A DNA stretch of 64,000 nt, taken from Bog-105 sp965277855. GTDB lineage: Bacteria > Acidobacteriota > Terriglobia > Bryobacterales > Bryobacteraceae. The position numbers and the translations under genes are program-made. A model generated the notes under the pieces. It was not told where the DNA came from. It was given only the letters and a program-made list of their open reading frames with translations, and did not search any database. Of the stretch, positions 50,840 to 59,269 are shown piece after piece (the first letter of the stretch is position 1; each line of letters starts with the position of its first letter). The stretch covers positions 372,001-436,000 of the forward strand of contig OZ255847.1 of assembly GCA_965277855.1 (NCBI GenBank), read 5' to 3'.

Positions 50840-51898
50840 TCAAGCTAACACCAGGCCCGCCTGCGCCTTCAAAGCAAAATCCGCAAACTGCTGCCGTACA
50901 AATTTGGGGAACGAAGCCACCGCAATCATCGCAGCATTGTCCGTCGAAAGCCCCGCGGCAGGAAAGTAAAATCGCATGTCCGGCGTCGCCTTTGCTGCTG
51001 CTCGCAACCCGGCGTTCGAAGCCACTCCCCCCGCCACCAGAATCGATTCTGCGCCGATCTGTTCGGCCGCGCTCATCGCACGCCGCAGCAACTCCTGGAT
51101 CACCGCATGTTGAAAACTCGCCAGCAGATCCAGCGTGCGCTGCGGAGTAGCCGTTCGCCATTCCGCAAGGCCGGCGTTCTTCATCCCCTTGCGCACTGCA
51201 ATTTCTTCGGCCACATTGTTCCGCTCGGTCCAGCGCAGGACAGCCGTTTTTAGGCCGCTGAAACTGAAATCAAGCTCGTTGCCTTTCATCCGGGCAAACG
51301 TGAACTTTACCGCTTTGGGATTGCCGAAAGCCGCCAGCTGATCGACCAGCGGTCCACCCGGATATCCATAACCCAGTAACTTCGCAACTTTGTCATAAGC
51401 TTCTCCTGCGGCGTCGTCACGCGTCTTGCCAAGCAGGTTGTACTTGCCCTGCTCTCTTAGTTCAAACAGATGCGTGTGACCTCCGCTCACCACCAGCGCC
51501 AGGGCGGGGAAGTCGAGGTGCGGATGTTCGAGCAAAACGGAATGAATATGCCCTTCCACGTGATTCACCGAGATCAGCGGAATGTCGCGCGCAAAGCAGA
51601 GCGCTTTCGCATAGGTCAGTCCCACTAATAGTGAACCCACCAGCCCCGGTCCGGCCGTCACTCCGATAGCTGCCAGGTCGCCAAACGTAACGTTCGCTTG
51701 TTCCATAGCGCGCCGCACGACCGGCACGATCGCCCGCATGTGTTCGCGCGAAGCCAGTTCCGGAACCACTCCCCCGTACGGCGCATGAGTTCCCAGTTGC
51801 GAAGCGACCACGCTCGAACGAATCACGCGGCCATCTTCGACCACAGCCGCCGCCGTCTCATCGCACGAACTCTCGATTCCTAAAATAAGAGCTTGCAA
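50840..51898 (-). CDS. tsaD: tRNA N6-threonylcarbamoyladenosine synthase catalytic subunit TsaD
   Basis: This ASKHA-fold protein of 352 residues works with TsaB and TsaE to place threonylcarbamoyl on A37 of ANN-reading tRNAs. ILGIESSCDETAAAVVEDGR is the family opening, VNHVEGHIHSVLLEH gives the two iron-binding histidines, and VVSGGHTHLFEL, DAAGEAYDKVAKLLGYGYPG and GGVASNAGLRAAA complete it. The start is a TTG at 51896-51898 (first residues M-Q-A-L-I-L-G). The six bases TTGCAA at 51893-51898 are a palindrome that gives codons 1-2 (M-Q) both here and in queA on the other strand. Confidence 0.93.
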   Translation of the reverse strand: MQALILGIESSCDETAAAVVEDGRVIRSSVVASQLGTHAPYGGVVPELASREHMRAIVPVVRRAMEQANVTFGDLAAIGVTAGPGLVGSLLVGLTYAKALCFARDIPLISVNHVEGHIHSVLLEHPHLDFPALALVVSGGHTHLFELREQGKYNLLGKTRDDAAGEAYDKVAKLLGYGYPGGPLVDQLAAFGNPKAVKFTFARMKGNELDFSFSGLKTAVLRWTERNNVAEEIAVRKGMKNAGLAEWRTATPQRTLDLLASFQHAVIQELLRRAMSAAEQIGAESILVAGGVASNAGLRAAAKATPDMRFYFPAAGLSTDNAAMIAVASFPKFVRQQFADFALKAQAGLVLA

Positions 51899-52915
51899 GT
51901 TTCTGACTTTAATTATCAGCTGCCGGAAGAGCTGATCGCGCAACAGCCTCCCGCACGCCGCGGAGATTCCCGCATGCTGGTCATCTCCTGCGAAAAAAAT
52001 TCCTTCGCCGACGACCAGTTTTGCAATTTTCACAAATACCTGGGTCCCGGAGACTGCCTCGTCATTAACGACACACGTGTCTTCCCGGCGCGCTTACATG
52101 GTCGCCGGAATCACGCGTCGGGCGCTGACATCGAGGTCTTTCTGATTCGCCCGCTCGACCCGGAAGAAAAAACATGGAAAGCTCTTACCAAGCCGGCCAA
52201 GCGGGCACGAACGGGAGATCGCCTGCTTTTCGCCCAAGAGCTCTCCGCCGAAATCGTCGCCGAAGCAGACTACGGCGAGCGCACCCTTCGCTTCGATTCG
52301 CACTCACCTCTTGGAACTCTCCTGGAGCGTCTCGGTGAAACGCCGCTACCACCTTACATTCGCCGCCAACCGGACGAGACCGATCGCGCCCGCTACCAGA
52401 CCGTCTTTGCCGAAAAGAAAGGTTCGGCCGCCGCTCCTACTGCCGGTCTGCACTTCACGCCGGAGACGCTCGATGCTTGCCGTTCGGCAGGCGCGTCCGT
52501 TGCCCGCGTCACGTTACATGTCGGCCTGGGCACCTTCGCTCCGCTGCGCAGCGGCGACGTCTCCAGCATCCAGCTGCACGAAGAAACGTACGAAATCACG
52601 GAATCCGAATGCGCCATCATGCGGCAGGCGCAACGGCTGGTTTGTGTCGGTACTACCAGCGTGCGCACCGTTGAGACAGCATTCCTGCGCGGCGGCTTAC
52701 ATGCCCAGCACGGCGAAACGAATTTGTTTATCTATCCCGGCTTTCGATTCCGGGCCACAGGCGCCATGCTGACCAACTTTCACCTGCCCGAGTCGAGCCT
52801 GCTGATGTTAGTGTCCGCACTGGCAGGCCGCGAGTTGGTGCTCGCGGCCTATCAACACGCCGTCAAGGAACGCTACCGCTTTTTTTCCTACGGCGATTGC
52901 ATGCTTATCGTGTAG
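51893..52915 (+). CDS. queA: tRNA preQ1(34) S-adenosylmethionine ribosyltransferase-isomerase
   Basis: This 340-residue enzyme transfers a ribosyl group from SAM to preQ1 in tRNA, giving epoxyqueuosine. The opening VSDFNYQLPEELIAQQP, the core VINDTRVFPARLHGRR, the GLHFTPETLDAC and VTLHVGLGTFAPLRSGDV blocks, and FIYPGFRFRATGAMLTNFHL all match QueA. TTG at 51893 is the only start that gives the family N-terminus; it overlaps the tsaD start on the other strand by six bases. The 3' end overlaps the convergent glycosyltransferase by 11 bases. Confidence 0.95.
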   Translation: MQVSDFNYQLPEELIAQQPPARRGDSRMLVISCEKNSFADDQFCNFHKYLGPGDCLVINDTRVFPARLHGRRNHASGADIEVFLIRPLDPEEKTWKALTKPAKRARTGDRLLFAQELSAEIVAEADYGERTLRFDSHSPLGTLLERLGETPLPPYIRRQPDETDRARYQTVFAEKKGSAAAPTAGLHFTPETLDACRSAGASVARVTLHVGLGTFAPLRSGDVSSIQLHEETYEITESECAIMRQAQRLVCVGTTSVRTVETAFLRGGLHAQHGETNLFIYPGFRFRATGAMLTNFHLPESSLLMLVSALAGRELVLAAYQHAVKERYRFFSYGDCMLIV

Positions 52916-53912
52916 CGAAGTACTGCCGGTAGGCGCGTACGCCGTCTGCCACGTAATTCTCGAGCGCCGCATGCCCTTCGTCGGCCGCTCTCCGGTCGTG
53001 CAGCAGCCGCCGTCCTACACGCGCAATGTCGAGTACATCATCCACGTCCGCCTTCCAATCCTCCGGCGCCCAGTCAATCGCACTCGAGACCACCGATGGA
53101 ACACCCTCCGCCACGCCGTCTGCCGTCACCATGTTGAACGACTCGGTGTAGCTCGGCTGCAGCAGCAAATGCATGTGCCCCACCGTCTTGCGGAAATTCG
53201 GCCAAGACTGCCAGCCGTTCAGTTGCAGCGTAACGCCCGGCAATCCGCTGAGCATCTCTCTGACTGCGCCCAAAACCGTTTCGCCACCGCCCTCGGTGCG
53301 TCCGCCCGACAGCCACAACTCGAGCGGCGCCCGCAAGTGACGGGCAATCTCAAGTGCCGCCCCGGCCGCACTCATTAAATTCTTCAGCGGCCGCGTCGCC
53401 CCGAACACTCCGACCCGCAGTGTCCCGGCCACCCATGGCAACTGCCGTACCGCGCCACCTTGCAGCCAGTACAGATTCGGCAGATACGCACACGAAGAAC
53501 CGAATGCCGACTTTACCCAATGGCAAAACCTACGGCTGTTGCCCGCCAAATGCACGTTCGGTGTTCCCAACTCCAGCTCCATCGTCTCCCGCATCAGCTT
53601 TACGCCATTGCGATCGGCCTGCAGAAAACCCACGTTCGAATGGCAATTGACCGCAAAACGGGTATTCGGAAAATCCATGGCAAGCGCCTGCAACTCGACA
53701 GTTGGAATCCAGGGCGCTGAGATGATGACCTGTTCGGAAGGGCTGGCAATGAGCTTCGCCCGCAGATCGGACGAACTCAAAATCGGCCAGACATCGGTGG
53801 CAATTCCTTCGCGGCGAAGGACCTTCGCGGTATTGATAGCGGCCACACCCAAGCCAATGTGGCTGATGTTCCGGTTGGCGGCAAAATTTTTGTAAGCAAG
53901 AACTACACTCAA
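52905..53912 (-). CDS. GT4-like glycosyltransferase
   Basis: This is a cytosolic or membrane-associated glycosyltransferase of about 335 residues with a GT-B arrangement: an N-terminal half (NISHIGLGVAAINTAKVLRR) and a C-terminal half with LRVGVFGATRPLKNLMSAAG, LWLSGGRTEGGGETVL and the sugar-nucleotide region LLLQPSYTESFNMVTADGVA-EG. The E-x7-E-like segment fits GT4. Donor and acceptor are unknown. I choose TTG 53912 because AGGAGG lies eight bases upstream; an in-frame GTG is at 53945. No sugar-pathway genes adjoin it. Confidence 0.75.
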   Translation of the reverse strand: MSVVLAYKNFAANRNISHIGLGVAAINTAKVLRREGIATDVWPILSSSDLRAKLIASPSEQVIISAPWIPTVELQALAMDFPNTRFAVNCHSNVGFLQADRNGVKLMRETMELELGTPNVHLAGNSRRFCHWVKSAFGSSCAYLPNLYWLQGGAVRQLPWVAGTLRVGVFGATRPLKNLMSAAGAALEIARHLRAPLELWLSGGRTEGGGETVLGAVREMLSGLPGVTLQLNGWQSWPNFRKTVGHMHLLLQPSYTESFNMVTADGVAEGVPSVVSSAIDWAPEDWKADVDDVLDIARVGRRLLHDRRAADEGHAALENYVADGVRAYRQYFATR

Positions 53913-54096
53913 GATTCGGGCCTCCTTGAATCGACAACTAGGCACTGTTGTCGCCCTCAGAATGCGCCGCCCGCCTGTTCGGCCGGTCGCTACCCTAGCC
54001 GCGAAGTAGTTCAGGAAAAATGACTTAAATTATTCCGCCGATCCGTCACCGGTCCCTCATCCTCTTTCTCGAGTTGGCAAGAAGGCGAGGAGCGAT

Positions 54097-54435
54097 CTAT
54101 TGCAGTCGCAGATTCAAAACAGCGCGGTCACTCTTCTCGAATTCGGATATAAGAACGGCATTGGCGCGGATCAGTTCGGCCGCCAGGTACGTCCGGTAGT
54201 TCATGCTCTCCAACCGAATTACTTTCGGCGGCGGACCGTGCAGTTCGGCCAGCTCAAAGAAATCCTTATCGCACGTGAGAATGACAAATCCGTTGTTCTT
54301 AGCGTATTGCCAGATGACTTCGTCCGGCGTCTCACCCTCAAAACCGAGTGTTTGAAGATGTTCCACAGTTGCGAACAAATCCGCAATCATTGCAACCAGC
54401 CGGGGTGAAAGGTTGAAATCGAGAAGAATCCTCAA
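54097..54435 (-). CDS. DUF5615 PIN-like toxin
   Basis: This is a 112-residue PIN-like protein, family DUF5615, usually the toxin partner of DUF433 antitoxins. Motifs: RILLDFNLSPRLVAMIADLF (usually L-L-D-E-N-L; Phe replaces Glu here), DEVIWQYAKNNGFVILTCDK and DFFELAELHG. The acidic cluster D-F-N ... D-E ... D-K-D would form the metal site of a nuclease. Replacing the first-strand Glu by Phe might lower activity. The start overlaps the stop of the DUF433 gene by four bases, so they are one operon with antitoxin first. Confidence 0.8.
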   Translation of the reverse strand: MRILLDFNLSPRLVAMIADLFATVEHLQTLGFEGETPDEVIWQYAKNNGFVILTCDKDFFELAELHGPPPKVIRLESMNYRTYLAAELIRANAVLISEFEKSDRAVLNLRLQ

Positions 54436-54677
54436 CGGACATTCCGCTCGCGAAGTTCTCGAGCGGCGTAGGACAGGGCTGCCTTTATATCTTCAGGCTG
54501 CAGCCATGGATAATCGGCCAGTATTTCGCTCTCCGGAGCTCCAGCGGCCAGCCAACCGAGAATGTCTGCTACGGTGGTTCGCGTTCCGCGAATGATAGGC
54601 TGGCCCGAGCGCACCCCAGGTGCGTTTGTGACCCGTTCGGCGTGCGGATCTACTGAAGTCACGCTCATCTCTTGCAT
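54432..54677 (-). CDS. DUF433 antitoxin
   Basis: This is an 81-residue DUF433 protein with a winged-helix-like fold, paired with a DUF5615 toxin. The family signature is GVRSGQPIIRGTRTTVADIL then GWLAAGAPESEILADYPWLQ and EDIKAALSYAARELRE. It should bind DNA and its toxin. ATG at 54677 or 54668 are both possible starts. It diverges from ffh across 135 bases. Confidence 0.85.
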   Translation of the reverse strand: MQEMSVTSVDPHAERVTNAPGVRSGQPIIRGTRTTVADILGWLAAGAPESEILADYPWLQPEDIKAALSYAARELRERNVR

Positions 54678-54812
54678 TATCGTCTACTTTCCATTCCGCT
54701 CCGTAAACGCAACCTCCTCCGCTATACTGTTATTCGCAACCCGCGTGCCAGCGGCCCGCAGTTTGCCCTGAGTGAAGCACGCACCAACCCGGGTCACCCA
54801 CTAAACCACGTC

Positions 54813-56168
54813 ATGTTCGACAGCCTATCCGACAAACTGCAGCGCGTCTTCAAAAACCTGCGCGGCGAGGGCAAACTTACGGCCGCCAACATGGAGGAGG
54901 CCCTCCGTGAGATCCGGGTCGCCTTGCTCGAAGCCGACGTCCATTTCAAAGTTGTCAAGCAGTTCATCGAACAAGTCAAAGAAAAGGCCATGGGTGAAGA
55001 GGTTTTGTCCGCGCTCTCACCCGGCCAGCAGGTCGTCAAAATCGTGCGCGACGAGCTAATCAAAATGCTCGGTACGCACCCGGCGCGGCTGCGCTTCGCC
55101 AACGAGCCCCCGACCGTGGTCCTGATCGTCGGCTTGCAGGGCTCGGGCAAGACCACCAGCACCGCCAAACTCGCGCGCTTTCTCACTAAAGAAGGCAGCA
55201 AACCGCAGCTCGTCAGTGTCGATGTCTACCGCCCCGCCGCCCGCCACCAACTCAGCATTCTGGCGAAGGGCGTCAATACCCCAATCTACGAAGGCACTCC
55301 TGAAGAAACGAAGCCACTCGAACTCGCCCGCTCGGCCAGACGCGAAGCCATGCGAGCAGGCCGCGATCTGCTGCTGGTCGACACCGCCGGCCGCCAGCAT
55401 ATCGACGAGCAGCTCATGGGTGAACTTCACGAACTGAAGGAAGCCCTCAACCCCACCGAAATCCTCTTCGTAGCCGACGCCATGACCGGCCAGGACGCTG
55501 TCCGTTCCGCCGACGAGTTCCACAAGCGCCTCGGCATCACCGGTGTCATCCTTACCAAAATGGATGGCGATGCACGTGGTGGCGCGGCTTTATCGATTCG
55601 CTCGATCACCGGCCAGCCGCTCAAGTTTGTGGGCGTAGGCGAGAAGTCCGATGCCCTCGAAGCCTTCTTCCCCGACCGCGTCGCGTCCCGCATCCTGGGC
55701 ATGGGCGATGTCCTCTCCCTCATCGACAAGGTGCAGGAAAGCATCGATCAGGAAACCGCCGAAAAAATGCAGGAGAAGCTGCTCGGCGACGATTTCACAC
55801 TCGAAGATTTCCGCGACCAGATCAAGCAACTCCAAAAGCTAGGTCCACTCGGGAAACTGCTCGACATGATGCCCCAGGTCGGCCCATTGAAAGAGTTGAA
55901 AGACGCCAAAATCGACGAAAAGGAAGTTGGCCGGGTCGTCTCTATTATCGATTCGATGACGCCGAAAGAGCGCCGCAATCACATGCTCATCAACGGTTCC
56001 CGGCGTCGTCGCATTGCGAAGGGCAGCGGCACTTCCGTGCAGGACGTCAACAATCTGCTAAAACAATATGCTCAGGCGCGTAAAATGATGAAGAGCTTCA
56101 CCGGTCAGGCGGGCCTTTTAGGAAAGCGTCTATCCAAAATGAAGTTACCGGGTTTGCCGGGATTTTAA
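54813..56168 (+). CDS. ffh: Signal recognition particle protein Ffh
   Basis: This GTPase of 451 residues binds 4.5S RNA and signal peptides to target nascent membrane proteins. NG domain: LQRVFKNLRGEGKLTAANME, P-loop GLQGSGKTTSTAKLA, DVYRPAARHQL, VDTAGRQHIDEQLM and TKMDGDARGGAALS. The M domain begins at about residue 300 with FTLEDFRDQIKQLQKLGPLG and MIDSMTPKER-like (IIDSMTPKERRNHMLINGSR), then RRRRIAKGSGTSVQDVN. I start at ATG 54813; the in-frame extension upstream has no homology. A TATACT box is at 54723-54728. Confidence 0.96.
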   Translation: MFDSLSDKLQRVFKNLRGEGKLTAANMEEALREIRVALLEADVHFKVVKQFIEQVKEKAMGEEVLSALSPGQQVVKIVRDELIKMLGTHPARLRFANEPPTVVLIVGLQGSGKTTSTAKLARFLTKEGSKPQLVSVDVYRPAARHQLSILAKGVNTPIYEGTPEETKPLELARSARREAMRAGRDLLLVDTAGRQHIDEQLMGELHELKEALNPTEILFVADAMTGQDAVRSADEFHKRLGITGVILTKMDGDARGGAALSIRSITGQPLKFVGVGEKSDALEAFFPDRVASRILGMGDVLSLIDKVQESIDQETAEKMQEKLLGDDFTLEDFRDQIKQLQKLGPLGKLLDMMPQVGPLKELKDAKIDEKEVGRVVSIIDSMTPKERRNHMLINGSRRRRIAKGSGTSVQDVNNLLKQYAQARKMMKSFTGQAGLLGKRLSKMKLPGLPGF

Positions 56169-56246
56169 GCTTTGCGGCGATCGCACTGGCTGACCTCAGA
56201 AGCCATTGCAAGTATCTGTAACAATAGAGAAAAAGAAAAGAGTAAG

Positions 56247-56513
56247 ATGTTAGCAATTCGTCTGGCGCGGTTTGGCGCTAAAAAGAAACCCACCTATCGG
56301 GTGGTTGTGATTGATAAAGAACGGGCGCGCAATAGCCGCTCGGTGGAAGTGGTTGGGCACTATAATCCGATCGCAAAACCTGCGGAAATCGTCTTGAACC
56401 GCGAGCGGATTGAGTACTGGGTCAAGAATGGCGCTCAGCCATCAGTCACTGTAAACCGCTTGCTCAAAACTGCTCCCGTAGCGGCAGTCAGCGAACCGGC
56501 AGCTGCTGTCTAA
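56247..56513 (+). CDS. rpsP: Small ribosomal subunit protein bS16
   Basis: This is an 88-residue S16: MLAIRLARFGAKKKPTYRVV, VVIDKERARNSRSVEVVGHY, NPIAKPAEIVLNRERIEYWV and KNGAQPSVTVNRLLKTA. Length is normal. The start is ATG 56247, preceded by the purine-rich AAAGAAAAGAG; sequence in frame upstream is the end of the gap after ffh. It is followed by khpA, rimM, trmD and rplS, the usual order. Confidence 0.96.
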   Translation: MLAIRLARFGAKKKPTYRVVVIDKERARNSRSVEVVGHYNPIAKPAEIVLNRERIEYWVKNGAQPSVTVNRLLKTAPVAAVSEPAAAV

Positions 56514-56573
56514 GTAGCCGCTCTTTCGATCCTCGTCTTTCAGTCCGCTTCTTCAGGCGGCTCATGGTGGAAA

Positions 56574-56822
56574 ATGAACGATAGTAATGGCGTCAAAACG
56601 CTGGTAGAGGAGATCGCCAAGGCCTTGGTCGATACTCCAGGCGGCGTCACCGTTAATGAGATTTCGGGCGAACATGCAACAGTTTTCGAACTGCGCGTCG
56701 CGGAAGGTGACCTGGGAAAAGTGATCGGCAAACAGGGGCGCACCGCACGCTCCATCCGCACTCTTTTGGGCGCGGTTGGAACCAAGTTGAATCGCCGCTA
56801 TTCGCTTGAAATTCTCGAATAG
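56574..56822 (+). CDS. khpA: KH-domain RNA-binding protein KhpA
   Basis: This is an 82-residue single-KH protein (YlqC family). The G-x-x-G loop is in DLGKVIGKQGRTARSIRTLL, preceded by FELRVAEG. KhpA with KhpB binds many RNAs and affects cell division in Firmicutes. Position between rpsP and rimM is the standard one. GGTGGAAA precedes the ATG. Confidence 0.9.
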   Translation: MNDSNGVKTLVEEIAKALVDTPGGVTVNEISGEHATVFELRVAEGDLGKVIGKQGRTARSIRTLLGAVGTKLNRRYSLEILE

Positions 56823-56834
56823 TGATTTGGGCTG

Positions 56835-57350
56835 ATGGATCGAGCGAGGGTGGTCATTGCTGAAATTGTTCGCACCCGCGGCGTGCAGGGCGAAGTCGTC
56901 GCCCGATCTTTAACCGATATTCCGGGCCGTCTCGAGCAACTGCAAAGCGCCAACGTCGAACTCGTCGACGGCTCCAGTATTCCGGTCAAAATCTCCGCTG
57001 CCTGGCCGCACAAAACCGGCTGGATCCTCAAGTTCTCGGGCGTTGACTCCATCGAACAGGCCGAACCTTTTCGCGGAGCCGACCTTTGGGTGCCCTTCGC
57101 CAACCGGGGCTCGCTCGACGAAGGCGATTTCTTTCAGTCGGATCTCGTTGGCTGCCAGGTATTCAACACTGCAACCGGCGAATCGGTCGGCATGGTCACC
57201 GGATGGCAGCAATATGGCGGGCCGCCGTTGATGGAAGTTCAGTCCGGGAACAGGCAGCGGCTCGTCCCATTTGTTTCTCCGCTGTGCGATGTTGATCTCA
57301 CAGCCCGCACCATCCGCATGGAATTCGCCGAAGGGTTGCTCGACCTGTGA
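56835..57350 (+). CDS. rimM: Ribosome maturation factor RimM
   Basis: This 171-residue protein helps to mature the 30S head domain with S19. The RimM fold begins VIAEIVRTRGVQGEVVARSL; the PRC-barrel part has GDFFQSDLVGCQVFNTATGE and RLVPFVSPLCDVDLTARTI. The stop overlaps the trmD GTG (GTGA), so the two are coupled, which fits their usual joint regulation. Confidence 0.93.
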   Translation: MDRARVVIAEIVRTRGVQGEVVARSLTDIPGRLEQLQSANVELVDGSSIPVKISAAWPHKTGWILKFSGVDSIEQAEPFRGADLWVPFANRGSLDEGDFFQSDLVGCQVFNTATGESVGMVTGWQQYGGPPLMEVQSGNRQRLVPFVSPLCDVDLTARTIRMEFAEGLLDL

Positions 57351-58057
57351 AGTTCCAGCTGGTCACGATTTTTCCGGACTTTTTCACCGGGCCATTTGCG
57401 CATGGGGTGGTCGCCCGCGCCCAGGCGAGCAATTTGCTGGAAATCCAGATCCACGATTTGCGACACTGGACATACGATCGTCATCGGTCAGTCGATGATC
57501 GTCCATTTGGCGGCGGCGAAGGAATGCTGCTGAAGCCACAGCCTTTGTTCGAGGCCGTGGAGGCGATCTCTCCTGGAATGGGTGCTGGGTCTCGTGTGGT
57601 GCTGCTGTCGGCTGCGGGACGTCCTTTTACGCAGTCTCTGGCGCGCGAATATGCCAGGCTGGATCAGTTGGTGCTGCTGTGCGGACGTTATGAAGGGGTC
57701 GATGAGCGCGTGGCGCAACATCTCGCCCACGATGAGATCTCGATTGGTGATTTTGTGCTCAGTGGTGGTGAGTTGGCCGCAGCCATGATAGTGGACGCTG
57801 TGAGCCGGCTACTGCCGGGAGTGCTTGGTAATGAGGAATCTTCGCGAAACGAAAGTTTCAGCGGAGATAATGAGTCTGGGTTGGATTGTCCGCAATACAC
57901 CCGGCCGGCGGAATTCCGCGGCTGGAAAGTGCCCGAGGTGTTGCTGGGTGGGAATCATGAGGAAATCAAGCGCTGGCGGCTGGCCGCTTCGCGGGAAAAA
58001 ACACTTCGGCTGCGGCCCGATTTAGTCGCCAGCCCCGGCCAAGAAACTAAGGTCTGA
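57347..58057 (+). CDS. trmD: tRNA (guanine-N1)-methyltransferase TrmD
   Basis: This is a SPOUT methyltransferase of 236 residues that makes m1G37. Signature blocks: FQLVTIFPDFFTGPF, HDLRHWTYDRHRSVDDRPFG then GGEGMLLKPQPLFEAVEA, the knotted SAM site LLCGRYEGVDERVAQH and ISIGDFVLSGGELAAAMIVD. GTG at 57347 overlaps the rimM stop. The C-terminal end is regular. Confidence 0.96.
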   Translation: MKFQLVTIFPDFFTGPFAHGVVARAQASNLLEIQIHDLRHWTYDRHRSVDDRPFGGGEGMLLKPQPLFEAVEAISPGMGAGSRVVLLSAAGRPFTQSLAREYARLDQLVLLCGRYEGVDERVAQHLAHDEISIGDFVLSGGELAAAMIVDAVSRLLPGVLGNEESSRNESFSGDNESGLDCPQYTRPAEFRGWKVPEVLLGGNHEEIKRWRLAASREKTLRLRPDLVASPGQETKV

Positions 58058-58089
58058 ACGTTAAGGCCTGTCAGCAAGGAAAGTGAAAA

Positions 58090-58440
58090 ATGCAGAACGC
58101 TATTGTTTCGAAATTCGTCAGCAGCCATGTCCGTGCTACTCCGCACCCGGAGTTTCGTCCCGGTGACACCATCCGCGTCCACGTTAGAATCCGCGAAGGG
58201 GAGAAGGAACGATTGCAGGCTTTCGAAGGGACCGTCATCGCCCGCAAGAACACCGGCCTCGGTGAGACCATCACCGTTCGCAAGGTGAGCTTTGGACAAG
58301 GCGTCGAACGTATTTTCCCCGTGCATGCTCCGGTCGTCGATCACATAGATCTCGTGCGGACCGGTCGCGTCCGCCGCGCCAAACTGTATTATCTCCGCGG
58401 ACTCAGAGGCAAAGCGGCTCGCCTGCGCGAACGCGCCTAA
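58090..58440 (+). CDS. rplS: Large ribosomal subunit protein bL19
   Basis: This is a 116-residue L19 at the subunit interface. Family blocks: PEFRPGDTIRVHVRIREGEK, RLQAFEGTVIARKNTGLGET, ITVRKVSFGQGVERIFPVHA and RAKLYYLRGLRGKAARLRER. AAGGAAAG lies six bases before ATG. It ends the rpsP-trmD set; a terminator-like hairpin follows at 58468. Confidence 0.96.
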   Translation: MQNAIVSKFVSSHVRATPHPEFRPGDTIRVHVRIREGEKERLQAFEGTVIARKNTGLGETITVRKVSFGQGVERIFPVHAPVVDHIDLVRTGRVRRAKLYYLRGLRGKAARLRERA

Positions 58441-58467
58441 ACTCGATTTTTGGGGGCACGGCTGCGG

Positions 58468-58500
58468 GCTTACGGGTCGTCCGTAAGCTGCGCGGTTTTC
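58468..58500 (+). terminator. Terminator-like hairpin after rplS
   Basis: GCTTACGG (58468-58475) and CCGTAAGC (58481-58488) form a perfect eight-pair stem with a five-base loop, followed by TGCGCGG and four T. It lies between rplS and rnhB. Stem is strong, T-run short, so it may be partial. Confidence 0.55.
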
Positions 58501-58522
58501 TCATCTGAAAAATAAACTGATC

Positions 58523-59269
58523 TTGGCCTCCGATGAACCAGCCCGAGCCCCGTCCATCCGTTGTCGTAGCACCTACGAGCGCACTGCCCGCGAACGTGGA
58601 TTTCTTGCGGTCGCCGGCATCGACGAAGTTGGTCGGGGCTGCCTGTTCGGCCCTGTCGTCGCGGCGGCCGTGATCCTCGATCCCGATCGCCCCATCAAAC
58701 ATCTGCGCGACAGCAAAATCGTTGATGCATCCGAACGCGCTAGGCTGGCCCGCAAAATCAAAGCTGCCTGCCGCTGCTGGGCCGTAGGCGCCGCCGATCC
58801 GTACGAAATCGACCAGATCAACATCTATCAGGCTTCCCGTCTCGCCATGCGTCGCGCTGTTGAAGCTCTGTCCCTGGCGCCCGATTATCTGCTCGTTGAT
58901 GCCATAAAAATCGACCTGCCTGTCGAGCAGCTCCCCTTAATCAACGGAGATGCCCGCTGCCGCGCCATTGCCGCGGCGTCCATCCTCGCCAAAGAACATC
59001 GTGACGCCTGCCTCGCACTCTGGCACGCCGTTTTCCCCCAATTCAATCTCGCCTCCAACAAAGGGTATTCCACGCCCGATCACCGCCGTGCCTTGCGCGA
59101 AAATGGACCGACGCTCATGCACCGTTACAGTTTTGCGCCCGTGCGCGCCTGCTCCGAGCGCCTTCACTGGACCGGCTACATCTCGGCCCCGCTCGCGCAA
59201 AAAGAATTGTTTGCCGGCGCGCACGCATCCGAAATGCAAGAAGTCCTGCTGGCTGGCGCATCCGCATGA
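58523..59269 (+). CDS. rnhB: Ribonuclease HII
   Basis: This 248-residue enzyme cuts RNA-DNA hybrids and single ribonucleotides in DNA. Catalytic carboxylates: VAGIDEVGRGCLFGPVVAAA (Asp, Glu), HLRDSKIVDASERARL and YLLVDAIKIDL (Asp). AAASILAKEHRDACLAL and the NKGYSTPDHRRALRENGPT loop are also typical. About 25 N-terminal residues precede the core, starting at TTG 58523, the only start with any support. About 25 extra C-terminal residues are present. The stop overlaps the next gene's ATG (ATGA). Confidence 0.93.
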   Translation: MASDEPARAPSIRCRSTYERTARERGFLAVAGIDEVGRGCLFGPVVAAAVILDPDRPIKHLRDSKIVDASERARLARKIKAACRCWAVGAADPYEIDQINIYQASRLAMRRAVEALSLAPDYLLVDAIKIDLPVEQLPLINGDARCRAIAAASILAKEHRDACLALWHAVFPQFNLASNKGYSTPDHRRALRENGPTLMHRYSFAPVRACSERLHWTGYISAPLAQKELFAGAHASEMQEVLLAGASA

